A DNA stretch of 64,000 bases, taken from contig NC_015589.1 of the NCBI RefSeq assembly GCF_000215085.1, positions 1,984,001-2,048,000 on the forward strand, read 5' to 3'. This DNA comes from Desulforamulus ruminis DSM 2154 (GTDB lineage: Bacteria; Bacillota; Desulfotomaculia; Desulfotomaculales; Desulfotomaculaceae). The position numbers were made by a program, and so were the translations under genes. The notes under the pieces were generated by a model. It was not told the origin of the DNA and made no database searches. It saw only the letters and a program-made list of their open reading frames with translations. Shown piece after piece: positions 33,735 through 43,302 of the stretch; positions within the stretch are counted from its first letter, which is position 1; each line of letters begins with the position of its first letter.

Positions 33735-35282
33735 ATGGAAAAATTAAAGCGGTTTGTAAATACAGCCCACATGATTGACAATCCTTCCTTAGAAGAGCTA
33801 AGAAAACTGGCTTCCCACCGGGAGAGAACAACCAAATACGGCAGTGCCAGTTATATCTCACAAATGCGCAACCGCAGCGCCAAGGCGACTTTTGTTGTTC
33901 ATAGCCGGGGTTTTACTCCGGGTGTTGATCAGCAGGGAATGGCCCCGGAAAAGGCCCTGGCCCTGGCGGATCAAGTTCACCAGTTTTTAAAGGATAAAGC
34001 CATGATCCGGGTGGATCGGCAGTTATGCCTGCATCCTTCCTGCCGTTATCACTGCCGTCTTTACATTACCAAGGATTATGCCAGCATCCCCTTCCAATGG
34101 GTGAATATGACCTTTGAGGTTAAAGATAAAAATGCCGAACCGGATTTTGTCAGTATCTATGTTCCGGAATGGCCGGAACGTATCATTTTCTGTCATCCAG
34201 AGGAAAAGATTACCTATATTTTAGGGCCCGATTATTTCGGTGAATGTAAAAAATCCTTTCTCAGAAAAGCCATGTACGCCATAAAAGAAAAGGGAGGGCT
34301 GGGCTTTCACGCAGGAAGTAAAGTTCTGCGCGTGAAGACGGCCTCCGGGGAGTTTAAAGAGGTCGGCTTCATCTTGTTTGGTTTATCCGGTACGGGCAAA
34401 ACTACCCTCACCATGCATAACCATCATCTTGAGGAACCGGAAAAGGTGATGATCCGCCAGGATGATGTAGTGCTGATGAACGAACAGGGGTATTGCTACG
34501 GAACGGAAAACGGTTTTTATATTAAAACAGAGGGTTTGGATGAGTCCCAGCAGGTGCTGTATCATGCCGCCATCTCCCCCCATGCCATTTTTGAAAATGT
34601 GAAAGTGCTGGAAGACGGAACCATTGATTTTAATAATGTGGAATTGACCTCAAACGGTCGCGGGGTTATCTTAAGACGTGAGGTTATCGGTACGGACGAC
34701 AAGATCGACCTGGAAAGAGCCAATAAAATTATTTTTATCACCCGGCGCAATGATATTTTACCTCCGGTGGCAAAGCTCAGCGCAGAACAGGCGGCGGCTT
34801 ATTTTATGCTGGGCGAATCGATTGAAACCTCTGCGGGAGATCCCAGCAAAGCCGGGCAGTCCAAACGGGAGGTTGGCACCAACCCCTTTATTATGGGGCC
34901 GGAGGCAGAGGAAGGAAACCGCCTGCTGAAAATTTTAAAGGCCAATCCCGATATGCAATGCTATATTTTAAATACCGGAGCGGTGGGAGCCCAGCCGGGC
35001 CGGCAGGGCAAAAAAATTACCATCGGCATCTCCACCGAGATTATGAAGGAAATCGCCAGGGATACTATCCAATGGGCCAAGGACCCCGACTGGGGCTATT
35101 TAATACCGGTGGAGATTCCGGGCGTGGATATCCAAGCTTTTTTACCGAAAACCTATTATGATGAACAAACTTACAACCGGTTAGTCAGCCAATTGCGTGA
35201 AGAGCGGAGAAGCTGGCTGAATAAATATCAAGGCTTGCAGGAAGAAATTATCCTGGCCATTGAGCCGCAGCACCAGGAATAA
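33735..35282 (+). CDS. pckA: Phosphoenolpyruvate carboxykinase (ATP)
   Basis: 515 aa. Kinase-1a loop FGLSGTGKTTLTMH, metal-binding RQDDVVLMNEQG and the C-terminal GAVGAQPGRQGKKITIG region show the ATP-type fold. It interconverts oxaloacetate + ATP with PEP + CO2 and ADP, linking the C4 block to gluconeogenesis. The start ATG 33735 has AAAGGAG at 7 nt; ATG 33729 is too close to it. The N-terminal 150 residues look divergent from E. coli PckA. It follows the fumarase genes after 109 bp. Confidence 0.88.
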   Translation: MEKLKRFVNTAHMIDNPSLEELRKLASHRERTTKYGSASYISQMRNRSAKATFVVHSRGFTPGVDQQGMAPEKALALADQVHQFLKDKAMIRVDRQLCLHPSCRYHCRLYITKDYASIPFQWVNMTFEVKDKNAEPDFVSIYVPEWPERIIFCHPEEKITYILGPDYFGECKKSFLRKAMYAIKEKGGLGFHAGSKVLRVKTASGEFKEVGFILFGLSGTGKTTLTMHNHHLEEPEKVMIRQDDVVLMNEQGYCYGTENGFYIKTEGLDESQQVLYHAAISPHAIFENVKVLEDGTIDFNNVELTSNGRGVILRREVIGTDDKIDLERANKIIFITRRNDILPPVAKLSAEQAAAYFMLGESIETSAGDPSKAGQSKREVGTNPFIMGPEAEEGNRLLKILKANPDMQCYILNTGAVGAQPGRQGKKITIGISTEIMKEIARDTIQWAKDPDWGYLIPVEIPGVDIQAFLPKTYYDEQTYNRLVSQLREERRSWLNKYQGLQEEIILAIEPQHQE

Positions 35283-35331
35283 TGTATACAAAATATCCTG
35301 CGAGTTTCTATAAGGATTGCTTTAAAAGTTA

Positions 35332-35340
35332 TGATATAAT
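35332..35340 (+). promoter_or_regulatory. Extended -10 promoter for sdhCAB
   Basis: TGATATAAT matches TGnTATAAT, 30 bp before the sdhC ATG. Confidence 0.5.
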
Positions 35341-35369
35341 TTGCTGTAAGTAAAAATGGGGGGGTTTTG

Positions 35370-36017
35370 ATGTCGCAAGCAAACGTTATTTCAGATCAGG
35401 CCGGCCTGTCCGATTATCATTTCTTTGTTAGAAAACTTCACTCAGCCCTGGGGTTATTTCCCATTGGTATTTTTCTGCTGGAGCATCTTATTACCAATTC
35501 TTTGGCTGCCTTGAGCCCCGCCCTTTACGATAAGGCCATTGGGCATCTGATGAATCTACCCTATCTGGGTCTCATTGAGATTTTGATTATTGCGCTGCCC
35601 CTCACCATCCACGCCATCTATGGTCTCTATATTGTGTATGTGGCTAAAAATAATATCGGGCGCTATGCCTACGTGAGAAACTGGATGTTTTATCTTCAGA
35701 GAATATCCGCCTTGATCACCTTTGCTTTTGTGCTGGTTCACGTCTGGCAGTTACGGGTTGCCCATGCTCTTTATGGCCTGGAGATCAGCTATGTTACCGT
35801 ACAGCAGTTGCTTGCCCAACCTTTCTGGCTGACTTTTTACATTATCAGCCTATTGGCCGCAACCTTTCATTTTAGCAACGGACTGTGGAACTTTTCAGTC
35901 TCTTGGGGCATTGTCATCGGCGAACAGTCCCAACAATTTCTCTGGAAATTATGCATGCTGTTCTTTATTATTACATCGATTCTGGGCTTATCGTCAATCT
36001 GGGCCTTTATCCAGTAA
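35370..36017 (+). CDS. sdhC: Succinate dehydrogenase/fumarate reductase cytochrome b558 subunit
   Basis: 215 aa with five hydrophobic segments and histidines at RKLHSALG, LLEHLITN, LTIHAIYG, VLVHVWQL and ATFHFSNG, the di-heme ligand pattern of the B. subtilis-type SdhC. It anchors the enzyme and passes electrons between menaquinone and the Fe-S subunit. The ATG at 35370 follows GGGGGGG. Operon order C-A-B as in Bacillus. Confidence 0.9.
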   Translation: MSQANVISDQAGLSDYHFFVRKLHSALGLFPIGIFLLEHLITNSLAALSPALYDKAIGHLMNLPYLGLIEILIIALPLTIHAIYGLYIVYVAKNNIGRYAYVRNWMFYLQRISALITFAFVLVHVWQLRVAHALYGLEISYVTVQQLLAQPFWLTFYIISLLAATFHFSNGLWNFSVSWGIVIGEQSQQFLWKLCMLFFIITSILGLSSIWAFIQ

Positions 36018-36034
36018 CCGGGAGGAGTTAAACC

Positions 36035-37792
36035 ATGGAAAATCATTTGATCATTGTGGGCGGGGGCCTGGCCGGCCTGATGTCCGCCATTAAGGCTGCC
36101 GAAATGGGCGTTAAAGTGAAACTCTTTTCCCTGGTTCCTGTAAAACGTTCCCACTCGGTCTGTGCCCAAGGAGGCATCAATGGCGCTGTCAACACCAAAG
36201 GAGAAGGGGATTCCCCGCTCATTCATTTTGATGACACCGTTTACGGGGGAGATTTTTTAGCCAATCAGCGTCAAGTGAAAGAAATGTGTGAGACCGCGCC
36301 GGCTATCATTAACCTGATGGACCGCATGGGCGTGATGTTTAACCGCACACCCGAAGGGCTGTTGGATTTCCGGCGCTTTGGAGGCAGCAAGCATCACCGG
36401 ACTGCCTTTGCCGGCGCTACCACCGGCCAGCAGTTGCTCTATGCTTTGGATGAACAGGTGCGGCGCTGGGAAGCGGCGGGTATGGTTGAAAAATACGAAG
36501 GCTGGGATTTTCTTTCCGCTATCCTGGATGATCAGCAGGTTTGCCGGGGTATTGTGGCTCAGGATATGAAATCCATGGAGATTCGTTCATTCCCCGGTGA
36601 CGCCGTGATTCTGGCCACCGGCGGCTGCGGCATGATCTTTGGCAAAAGCACCAACTCCACCATCAATACCGGGGCGGCGGCCGGCGCCGTTTATCAGCAG
36701 GGGGTATACTATGCCAACGGGGAAATGATTCAGATCCACCCCACAGCCATTCCCGGGGATGATAAGCTCCGGTTGATGAGTGAATCCGCCAGGGGCGAGG
36801 GTGGACGGGTTTGGACCTTAAAGGACGGCAAGCCCTGGTACTTCCTGGAGGAATGGTATCCTGCCTACGGCAATCTGGTACCCAGGGACATTGCCACCCG
36901 GGCCATCTATAAGGTATGTTATGAGTTAAAGCTGGGCATTGATGGTAAAAACATGGTCTATTTGGACGTATCCCATATCGACCGCAATATATTGGATAAA
37001 AAACTGGCGGGAATCTTGGAAATTTATGAACGCTTTGTAGGGGATGATCCCCACAAAGTACCCATGCGCATTTTCCCTGCGGTTCACTACTCCATGGGCG
37101 GTCTCTGGGTGGATTATGACCAGATGACCAATATTCCCGGCTTATTCGCCTGCGGCGAATGTGAGTATCAATATCACGGAGCCAACCGGCTGGGCGCCAA
37201 TTCGCTGCTGTCAGCCATTTACGGCGGTATGGTTACAGGCCCCAATGCGGTAAAATACATCCGTTCCCTAAGTAAGCAGGCCAAGGATATGGCCGGCTCC
37301 CTGTTTGAACAGGAACAAAAAAGGCAGCAATCCTGGATGGATCAAATCTATCGTATGGAGGGCCATGAAAACGTATACCGGCTTCATGAGGAGCTGGGCA
37401 ACTGGATGACCGAGAATGTAACGGTGGTCCGGTATAACCAGAAACTTCAGGAAACCGACCACAAACTGCAGGAATTGATCCAGCGCTGGAGCCGGATCAA
37501 ATTGACGGACAAAGGGAAGTGGGCCAATCAGGAAGCGTACTTTACCCGTCATCTCTGGCATATGCTCCAGTTGGCCAGGGTCATTACCTTAGGCGCCCTG
37601 GCCCGGAATGAAAGCAGGGGGGCTCACTATAAGCCCGACTTCCCCCACCGGGACGACGCCAATTGGCTGAAAACCACCAAGGCCGGCTTTACAGGGGATG
37701 GCCCGATCCTAAGCTACGAGGAAGTGGACACCTCTTTCATCAAACCGCGTCCGCGGCGTTATGACGTGGATAAGGAGGCGGCGGAAAAATGA
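36035..37792 (+). CDS. sdhA: Succinate dehydrogenase/fumarate reductase flavoprotein subunit
   Basis: 585 aa. FAD-binding VGGGLAGLMSAIKAAE at the start, the covalent-FAD histidine region SHSVCAQGGINGAVN, the active-site HPTAIPGDDKLRLMSESARGEGG and CGECEYQYHGANRLGANSLL near the end. Oxidises succinate or reduces fumarate; direction cannot be read from sequence, though a menaquinone-dependent anaerobe could use both. Confidence 0.94.
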   Translation: MENHLIIVGGGLAGLMSAIKAAEMGVKVKLFSLVPVKRSHSVCAQGGINGAVNTKGEGDSPLIHFDDTVYGGDFLANQRQVKEMCETAPAIINLMDRMGVMFNRTPEGLLDFRRFGGSKHHRTAFAGATTGQQLLYALDEQVRRWEAAGMVEKYEGWDFLSAILDDQQVCRGIVAQDMKSMEIRSFPGDAVILATGGCGMIFGKSTNSTINTGAAAGAVYQQGVYYANGEMIQIHPTAIPGDDKLRLMSESARGEGGRVWTLKDGKPWYFLEEWYPAYGNLVPRDIATRAIYKVCYELKLGIDGKNMVYLDVSHIDRNILDKKLAGILEIYERFVGDDPHKVPMRIFPAVHYSMGGLWVDYDQMTNIPGLFACGECEYQYHGANRLGANSLLSAIYGGMVTGPNAVKYIRSLSKQAKDMAGSLFEQEQKRQQSWMDQIYRMEGHENVYRLHEELGNWMTENVTVVRYNQKLQETDHKLQELIQRWSRIKLTDKGKWANQEAYFTRHLWHMLQLARVITLGALARNESRGAHYKPDFPHRDDANWLKTTKAGFTGDGPILSYEEVDTSFIKPRPRRYDVDKEAAEK

Positions 37793-38538
37793 GTTTAAAG
37801 ACTGTATCTATAAAAATTAAACGTCAGTCCGGTCCAGATCAGCCCGTTCGCTGGGAGGACTTCAGCATTCCCTATAAAGAAAAAATGAATGTCATTTCAC
37901 TGCTGATGGAAATTCAGAAACATCCGGTGAATGCCAAGGGAGAGGAAACCACCCCGGTGGTGTGGGAATGTAATTGCCTGGAGGAGGTTTGCGGAGCCTG
38001 CACCATGATCATTAACGGTAAAGCGCGTCAGGCCTGCTCGGCGCTGGTGGACCAGTTGGAGCAGCCCATCACCCTGGAACCCTTGAGCAAGTTCCCTCTG
38101 GTCAGGGACTTAATGGTTGACCGCAGTGTTATGTTTGAAAACCTTAAAAAGGTGAAAGCCTGGATTCCCATCGACGGAACCTATGACCTGGGGGCGGGAC
38201 CCCGCATGGCGCAGAAAGTCCAGGAAGCTTCTTACCCCATCTCCCGGTGTATGACCTGCGGCTGCTGTATGGAAGGGTGTCCCAATGTGAACCGGAAATC
38301 CAAGTTCATTGGCCCTGCCGCCCTGGCCCAGGTGAGTTTGTTTAACGCTCATCCCACCGGTAAGATGAACCGGGAGGAAAGACTGGATGCCATTATGGGT
38401 GTGGGAGGCATCACTGATTGCGGCAACGCCCAGAACTGTGTTAAAGTCTGCCCCAAGCAGGTGCCGCTAATCCGAACCATTGCCAGATTAAACAGAGATA
38501 CCACCATCCATGGGATTAAAAGATGGTTGGAACGGTAA
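37789..38538 (+). CDS. sdhB: Succinate dehydrogenase/fumarate reductase iron-sulfur subunit
   Basis: 249 aa. [2Fe-2S] ligands in [13 protein letters not shown] with a later RQAC, and the C-terminal [13 protein letters not shown] and [14 protein letters not shown] for the [4Fe-4S] and [3Fe-4S] clusters. Overlaps sdhA by 4 bp (ATGA). Carries electrons between flavin and heme subunits. Confidence 0.94.
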   Translation: MSLKTVSIKIKRQSGPDQPVRWEDFSIPYKEKMNVISLLMEIQKHPVNAKGEETTPVVWECNCLEEVCGACTMIINGKARQACSALVDQLEQPITLEPLSKFPLVRDLMVDRSVMFENLKKVKAWIPIDGTYDLGAGPRMAQKVQEASYPISRCMTCGCCMEGCPNVNRKSKFIGPAALAQVSLFNAHPTGKMNREERLDAIMGVGGITDCGNAQNCVKVCPKQVPLIRTIARLNRDTTIHGIKRWLER

Positions 38539-38594
38539 AGGAGTGGTTTTTCCGTTCAAACGGCCATCATTTTAAATATAGGAGGAGCCTGAAC

Positions 38595-39524
38595 ATGAAA
38601 AGAAATAAAATTACCGTTGTAGGGGCAGGCAATGTTGGAGCAACCTGCGCCCATTGGGCCGCAGCCAAGGAACTGGGAGATATTGTTTTAATCGATGTGG
38701 CTGAAGGAATTCCCCAGGGCAAGGCCCTGGATTTAATGGAAGCCGCCCCGGTGGAAGGCTTTGACAGTATTGTAACCGGTACCAATGACTTCGCGGATAC
38801 CGCTGACTCCGATCTGGTGGTTATTACTGCGGGAATTGCCCGTAAACCGGGCATGAGCCGGGATGACCTGCTCAGCACCAATGCCGGCATTGTAAAAAGC
38901 GTTACCGAACAAATTGTCAAATACTCTCCCAACTGCTTTATCCTGGTGGTAACCAACCCGGTGGACGTTAGTGCTTATATTGCCTATAAAGCCAGTGGTT
39001 TTGCGCCCAACCGGGTCTTTGGCTTGTCCGGGGTATTGGATTCCGCCCGTTTCCGTACCTTTATTGCCAGGGAACTGAACATTTCCTTTGAAGATGTAAC
39101 CACTTTTGTTTTAGGGGGACATGGTGACGACATGGTGCCCCTGGTTAAATATACTTATGCAGGCGGGATCCCGGTGGAGAAATTAATTCCTGCGGACCGT
39201 CTGGAAGCCATGGTGGAACGCACCCGGAAGGGCGGGGCGGAGATTGTGAACTATCTGAAAACCGGCAGCGCCTATTATGCCCCCAGCGCTTCCGTTATGC
39301 AAATGGCGGAATGCATTTTAAAAGATAAAAAACGGATTTTGCCGGTATCGGCCTATTTACAGGGTGAATATGGTGAAAAAGATGTATTCGCCGGGGTTCC
39401 GGCCATTATCGGCGGCAGCGGAGTGGAAAAAATACTGGAAGTGGATTTGAATGAAGCGGAAGACGCCGCTCTCAAGCAGTCAATCCATTCCGTAAGGACA
39501 AATTTAGCCAAACTCAGTTTATAA
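38595..39524 (+). CDS. mdh: Malate dehydrogenase (LDH-like type)
   Basis: 309 aa. NAD-binding [15 protein letters not shown], the substrate loop [14 protein letters not shown] with the arginine that marks malate instead of lactate specificity, [18 protein letters not shown], and catalytic His in [11 protein letters not shown]. Oxidises malate to oxaloacetate with NAD, completing fumarate-malate-OAA-PEP with the neighbours. The ATG at 38595 follows GGAGGAG; the longer frame is open but lies in the gene's own leader. Confidence 0.93.
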   Translation: MKRNKITVVGAGNVGATCAHWAAAKELGDIVLIDVAEGIPQGKALDLMEAAPVEGFDSIVTGTNDFADTADSDLVVITAGIARKPGMSRDDLLSTNAGIVKSVTEQIVKYSPNCFILVVTNPVDVSAYIAYKASGFAPNRVFGLSGVLDSARFRTFIARELNISFEDVTTFVLGGHGDDMVPLVKYTYAGGIPVEKLIPADRLEAMVERTRKGGAEIVNYLKTGSAYYAPSASVMQMAECILKDKKRILPVSAYLQGEYGEKDVFAGVPAIIGGSGVEKILEVDLNEAEDAALKQSIHSVRTNLAKLSL

Positions 39525-39560
39525 GTTATAATATCTAAATTTTTTAAGGCATAATAGTAA

Positions 39561-39594
39561 AATCGTTAGGGACTCCTAACGATTTTATCTTTTT
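39561..39594 (+). terminator. Terminator after mdh
   Basis: AATCGTTAGG pairs with CCTAACGATT around a GACT loop, followed by TTATCTTTTT. Confidence 0.85.
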
Positions 39595-39631
39595 AACCAA
39601 AACTTAACCCCTTGTTCAGTATCTTTTAACA
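39593..39631 (+). promoter_or_regulatory. Pho-box-like array of four hexamers at 11-bp spacing
   Basis: TTAACC (39593), TTAACC (39604), TTCAGT (39615) and TTAACA (39626) recur every 11 bp on one face of the helix. That is the layout of PhoP/PhoB direct-repeat boxes in Gram-positives (TT-A/C/T-A-C/T-A at 11 bp). The array begins at the end of the mdh terminator and ends 51 bp before the PhoB-like response regulator. Confidence 0.65.
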
Positions 39632-39681
39632 AAAGGAATATACAATTTAATTAAGAATCATACAAAGAATAGGGGAGTATT

Positions 39682-40389
39682 TTGGCTAAAATACTTGTGG
39701 TAGATGATGAGACCAATATCCTGGAGTTAATTAAATTTAACCTGGAAAAGGATGGGCACCAGGTAATCACAGCAACCAGCGGCGAGGAAGGATTACGTTT
39801 AGCCAGACTGGAATTGCCGGATTTGATTATTCTGGACGTCATGCTGCCGGAACCGGACGGACTGGAGGTCTGCCGCCGCCTGCGCAGTGATCGGGCCACC
39901 ACCGCCTTGCCGGTATTAATGATCTCCGCCCGGGGGGATACCCTGGACCGGGTGGTGGGTTTGGAAATGGGAGCCGACGATTATATTCCCAAACCCTTTA
40001 GTCCCAGAGAATTATCCGCCCGGGTAAAGGCGGCCCTGCGCCGGATCAAACACGACAAGCCCCCGGTTATCGTCAGCCGGGAGATAAAATACGGCGGCAT
40101 TACGGTGGATTTAGAGAAATTCCAAGTTCAGGTAAACGGAGAACTGGTCAGTTTTACGCCCAAGGAATTTAAGCTCTTAAAGATTCTCATATCTCATCCG
40201 GGCAAAGTATTTACCCGGGAGCAGCTTTTGGACCGGGTTTGGGGCTTTGACTTCAATGTGGATACCCGGACGGTGGACGTTCATGTTCGTTATGTCCGGC
40301 AAAAGATCGAGCAGGACCCGGCCAATCCTCAATACATTAAAACCGTAAGGGGAGTAGGCTACAAGTTTTCCGAAAACACAGCTAAGTAA
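39682..40389 (+). CDS. OmpR/PhoB-family response regulator
   Basis: 235 aa. Receiver domain with ILVVDDETNIL, phosphoacceptor D in LIILDVMLPEPDG and the switch Lys in YIPKPFSPRE. Winged-helix output FTPKEFKLLKILISHPGKVFT ending RGVGYKFS. Start TTG 39682 follows GGGGAG. No histidine kinase is adjacent, so it is an orphan in this window. The Pho-box-like array upstream suggests it is a PhoB/PhoP-type regulator that binds its own promoter. Confidence 0.88.
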   Translation: MAKILVVDDETNILELIKFNLEKDGHQVITATSGEEGLRLARLELPDLIILDVMLPEPDGLEVCRRLRSDRATTALPVLMISARGDTLDRVVGLEMGADDYIPKPFSPRELSARVKAALRRIKHDKPPVIVSREIKYGGITVDLEKFQVQVNGELVSFTPKEFKLLKILISHPGKVFTREQLLDRVWGFDFNVDTRTVDVHVRYVRQKIEQDPANPQYIKTVRGVGYKFSENTAK

Positions 40390-40402
40390 TTTTTAAGCAG
40401 AG

Positions 40403-40440
40403 AAGGTTTACGCCAGGTTGGTGTAAGCCTTTTATTTTTT
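40403..40440 (+). terminator. Terminator after the PhoB-like gene
   Basis: AAGGTTTAC pairs with GTAAGCCTT (one wobble), followed by TTATTTTTT. Confidence 0.8.
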
Positions 40441-40561
40441 ATAAAACCAGGTAATTAATAGACAAGGGTCAGTTTATTAAAAGAATTCCCTTTTATTAGA
40501 TTACAAAATTTCACATAGTTCTCCTTAATCTGCATAATATTCGACGGAAGAAGCAATTTAC

Positions 40562-40570
40562 TGATATAAT
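40562..40570 (+). promoter_or_regulatory. Extended -10 promoter for the first YeiH-family gene
   Basis: TGATATAAT fits TGnTATAAT, 55 bp before the start codon. Confidence 0.4.
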
Positions 40571-40624
40571 ATAGCTTAACCTATAGATGATCATTTATAT
40601 AATATTGGACTATGGGAGAAGAAA

Positions 40625-41755
40625 ATGCGGCTTAATTCAACCACCTCTTTAATCGTAAAAACCATCCCCGGAATTCTTCTGATGTTTGCCGTGGCGGTTC
40701 TGGCCAAGGGAGGAGAGGATTTCGGTTTTCACTGGCGGGGGCTGGAGGATTTCTTTGGGGCCAATCCGGTAACCAAAACCGTTTTAATTGACGCCTTCCG
40801 TCTAAATTACGTCCTGCTGTCCATTCTTATCGGTATGCTTATCGGCAACCTGATCATTCTCCCGGGTTGGCTGTTAGCGGGAATATCAACCTCCCGTCTG
40901 TTTATAAAATCAGGCGTTATTCTTCTCGGCTCTTTATACAGCTTTGCGGATGTGGCCAGTTTAGGGGGAACCGCCATCCTTCTGGTACTGACCTTTGTGG
41001 TGCTGACACTGATATTCACCCTGTGGCTGGGAAGCAAACTGGGGATGGACCCCGCCTCGGCAGCCGTTTTATCTGCCGGGACTTCCGTTTGCGGTGTCTC
41101 GGCCATTGTTGCCACAGCGCCTGCGGTAAGAGCCAAAACAACGGATGTGGTTTATTCCATTGCCACCATTCTTTCCTTTGGCGTGGCCTCCATCTTTATT
41201 TTTCCGCTGGTAGGCACTTTGGCAGGTTTTACGCCCCATCAATTTGGCGTTTGGTCGGGAACCGGCATACTCAGCTCCGGACAGGTGCTGGCAGTCTGTC
41301 TGGCTTTTGACCCGGGAACAGTCAGCCACGCTTCCGTTAGCTTAAAAACCGGTGAAATATATAATCTTACCAGGGTATTATTCCTTCCCTTTGTGGTCCT
41401 GGCCCTGGCCACCTATACCAGCCGTACCGTACAACTGCCCGATGATCATATTAATGTTCATACCGGTCTGTGGGGAAAGTTTCCGGTCTTTGTGTTGGGC
41501 TTTCTGGCCATGGTCTTGTTCACTTCCCTAGGTCTCTTCGGCCAAACATCGCCGCCATCCCCTGAGTTAACGACCATACGCAAATTATACAGTTGGTTTT
41601 TTGCCATTGGTTTAGCCGGTCTGGGGATGCAGATCTCCTTTTCAGAATTAAAAAAAGCCGGTGGTAAGCCCCTGGTGGTTGGTTCCACCGCGGCCCTGCT
41701 CAAAGCGATCGGAGCCTTAATTATTGTGTATCTTTTCATTCCGGGACAACCCTGA
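40625..41755 (+). CDS. YeiH/UPF0324-family putative sulfate exporter (first copy)
   Basis: 376 aa, with about ten hydrophobic helices. The conserved family blocks LNYVLLSILIGMLIGN, SAGTSVCGVSAIVATAPAVRAK and GTGILSSGQVLAVCLAF are all present. The family is annotated as putative sulfate exporter, a role based on limited evidence. A GGGAGAAG site precedes the ATG. A 46-aa single-helix protein follows 15 bp after the stop. A second paralogue is at 51720-52793. Confidence 0.85.
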   Translation: MRLNSTTSLIVKTIPGILLMFAVAVLAKGGEDFGFHWRGLEDFFGANPVTKTVLIDAFRLNYVLLSILIGMLIGNLIILPGWLLAGISTSRLFIKSGVILLGSLYSFADVASLGGTAILLVLTFVVLTLIFTLWLGSKLGMDPASAAVLSAGTSVCGVSAIVATAPAVRAKTTDVVYSIATILSFGVASIFIFPLVGTLAGFTPHQFGVWSGTGILSSGQVLAVCLAFDPGTVSHASVSLKTGEIYNLTRVLFLPFVVLALATYTSRTVQLPDDHINVHTGLWGKFPVFVLGFLAMVLFTSLGLFGQTSPPSPELTTIRKLYSWFFAIGLAGLGMQISFSELKKAGGKPLVVGSTAALLKAIGALIIVYLFIPGQP

Positions 41756-41770
41756 TATTGAGGTGATGGT

Positions 41771-41911
41771 ATGAAAAAAAAGGAGGACCAGGACCAAAAA
41801 AACCCCTTTGAATCTCGTTCCATCTCGCTTTTTACCACCGAGCGAATGGAGGACTATGCCGCATTATCCCTGGTACTGATCATTATTATTCTGTTGCTGG
41901 TATTGCAATAA
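41771..41911 (+). CDS. 46-aa single-helix mini-protein downstream of YeiH-family gene
   Basis: Begins MKKKEDQDQKNPFESRS, a charged cytoplasmic part, then MEDYAALSLVLIIIILLLV, one C-terminal transmembrane helix. GAGGTGATGGT precedes the ATG, 15 bp after the exporter stop. The same plan (charged N-terminus, a final hydrophobic helix) appears after the second YeiH gene, so a structural or regulatory subunit of the exporter is likely. Too short for normal gene calling. Confidence 0.72.
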   Translation: MKKKEDQDQKNPFESRSISLFTTERMEDYAALSLVLIIIILLLVLQ

Positions 41912-41968
41912 AAGTTTTGTAGCTGTGGCAAAAATAGCCCTTCAAAAAACTGCAGATAACCCAAAGGA

Positions 41969-42068
41969 AATAGAACACAGATTAAACGGAGATAGGGATT
42001 CTCATGGATTTTAAATTTTATTAAAATCCGTGAGAATCTGTGTAAATCCGTAAAATCCGTGTTCTATT
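41969..42068. repeat. 100-bp palindromic intergenic repeat element
   Basis: The ends AATAGAACAC and GTGTTCTATT are inverted repeats. An inner stem pairs ATTCTCA and GGATTTTAA with TTAAAATCC and TGAGAAT. The text is made of shuffled ATCCGT, GATTAA and TCTGTGT units typical of dispersed bacterial intergenic repeats. It probably forms one long hairpin and could be a MITE or REP-type element. Confidence 0.65.
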
Positions 42069-42161
42069 ATTTTGGTAATAGGGATAATACCAGCGAAGCT
42101 TAAACCAGGGGCAATTGTTAGACAATTAATAATTAATGAATACTTCCATGTGGTCGCCCCT

Positions 42162-42211
42162 ATAAAGGTACCGCAAACATTTTAACGTTAAAATGTTTGC
42201 GGTACCTTTAT
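42162..42211. repeat. 50-bp perfect palindrome
   Basis: Both arms are 25 bp with no loop, centred on AACGTT between 42186 and 42187: ATAAAGGTACCGC, then AAACATTTTAAC, mirrored exactly. With the repeat at 41969-42068 it fills the 581-bp non-coding gap before the secreted protein. Such uninterrupted palindromes are unstable in most hosts, so its retention is notable. It may act as a terminator or a recombination scar. Confidence 0.8.
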
Positions 42212-42492
42212 TAAGCCAACGGTTTGAATTTTTACAATATTTTAACATATTTTCGACAATATTTTCCAATAAATTCGAGACTTAATATTTTATAATTAAC
42301 ATATAAGATTAGAGGTAATCTATAATTTAAATAAAAAAATACCTGCTAATCTAGTTTGATAATGAAGTGGGGTGATTAATTAAATATATTAATAAGTTGT
42401 TTAACACTCCATAAAACGATAATAACTACGAGGTTAAAGGCTGGGAGCATCCTGTAAAATTCTATTTTACTAAAAACACGGGAGGCGTAAAA

Positions 42493-43302
42493 ATGAAAAA
42501 ATTATTGGCTGTTTTATGTCTGTTAGGATTACTATTGTTATCATCTGTACCTGCATTCGCAGGCACAGATACTGGTAAAGATGCCGAAGGTATTTTAACA
42601 AATTACCTGAATGCAATTGTTAATCAGAATGTTGATGAAATACTTACTTTAGTTATAGATGAGCGCTATTCGTCCGATGGTTCTCAAAAAGAAGAGTATA
42701 CCCATTTTCTTGAAGAAAAGAAGCTAATTGATTACAAAATTAAAAAAATGTCCCAAGAGTCACCGACTCAAATAAATTTCGAGACAATTTTAACATTTGA
42801 TAACGGAAGCATTGAAAGAGTACCCATTGTACTTAAAAATGATAAATCCTGGAAAGTTTTTATTAACGAAAAATCATTAGAAAAAAACTATGAAGTTATT
42901 CAAGAAGGGAATCAAAAAATAGTAACTAAGCCGCAAGAAATTTCACCACAAGCAACTACATTAGTATCTTGGAGTTTTACTAACCGAGGGGGTGGTGCCG
43001 TTTTCTATTCAAATAATTCATTCAATATTAGCGGATCAACCGCAACATTAGCAAGCGTAACCCAAACACACGATTATGTAAACTTAGGTTGGCCTGTTGG
43101 AATTACCTATGCCATTGTTAAAAAAGGAATTCTTGGAGATTCTATGTGGGGGCAAAGATATCTTAGTGGAAGCATATCAAATCCAGTAAGTGTAAATGTA
43201 TCGGGATCCGGCAGTTATACAGGTGCACAAGTAAGATTCACAACTGATATAGGTAATACAAGCAGTATGGGATACAGGGGATCTGGATCTCTCACCCAGT
43301 AA
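42493..43302 (+). CDS. Secreted protein of unknown function
   Basis: 269 aa. Signal peptide MKKLLAVLCLLGLLLLSSV with a cleavage site AFA|GT. The region at about residues 30-140 (DAEGILTNYLNAIVNQNVDEI) looks like an NTF2/lumazine-binding-type fold. The C-terminal half is Ser/Gly/Asn-rich beta-type sequence ending in GYRGSGSLTQ. AT-rich codon use matches the accessory island and not the flanking genes. CGGGAGGCG precedes the ATG. A decayed copy of its own 3' end follows it. Confidence 0.7.
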   Translation: MKKLLAVLCLLGLLLLSSVPAFAGTDTGKDAEGILTNYLNAIVNQNVDEILTLVIDERYSSDGSQKEEYTHFLEEKKLIDYKIKKMSQESPTQINFETILTFDNGSIERVPIVLKNDKSWKVFINEKSLEKNYEVIQEGNQKIVTKPQEISPQATTLVSWSFTNRGGGAVFYSNNSFNISGSTATLASVTQTHDYVNLGWPVGITYAIVKKGILGDSMWGQRYLSGSISNPVSVNVSGSGSYTGAQVRFTTDIGNTSSMGYRGSGSLTQ

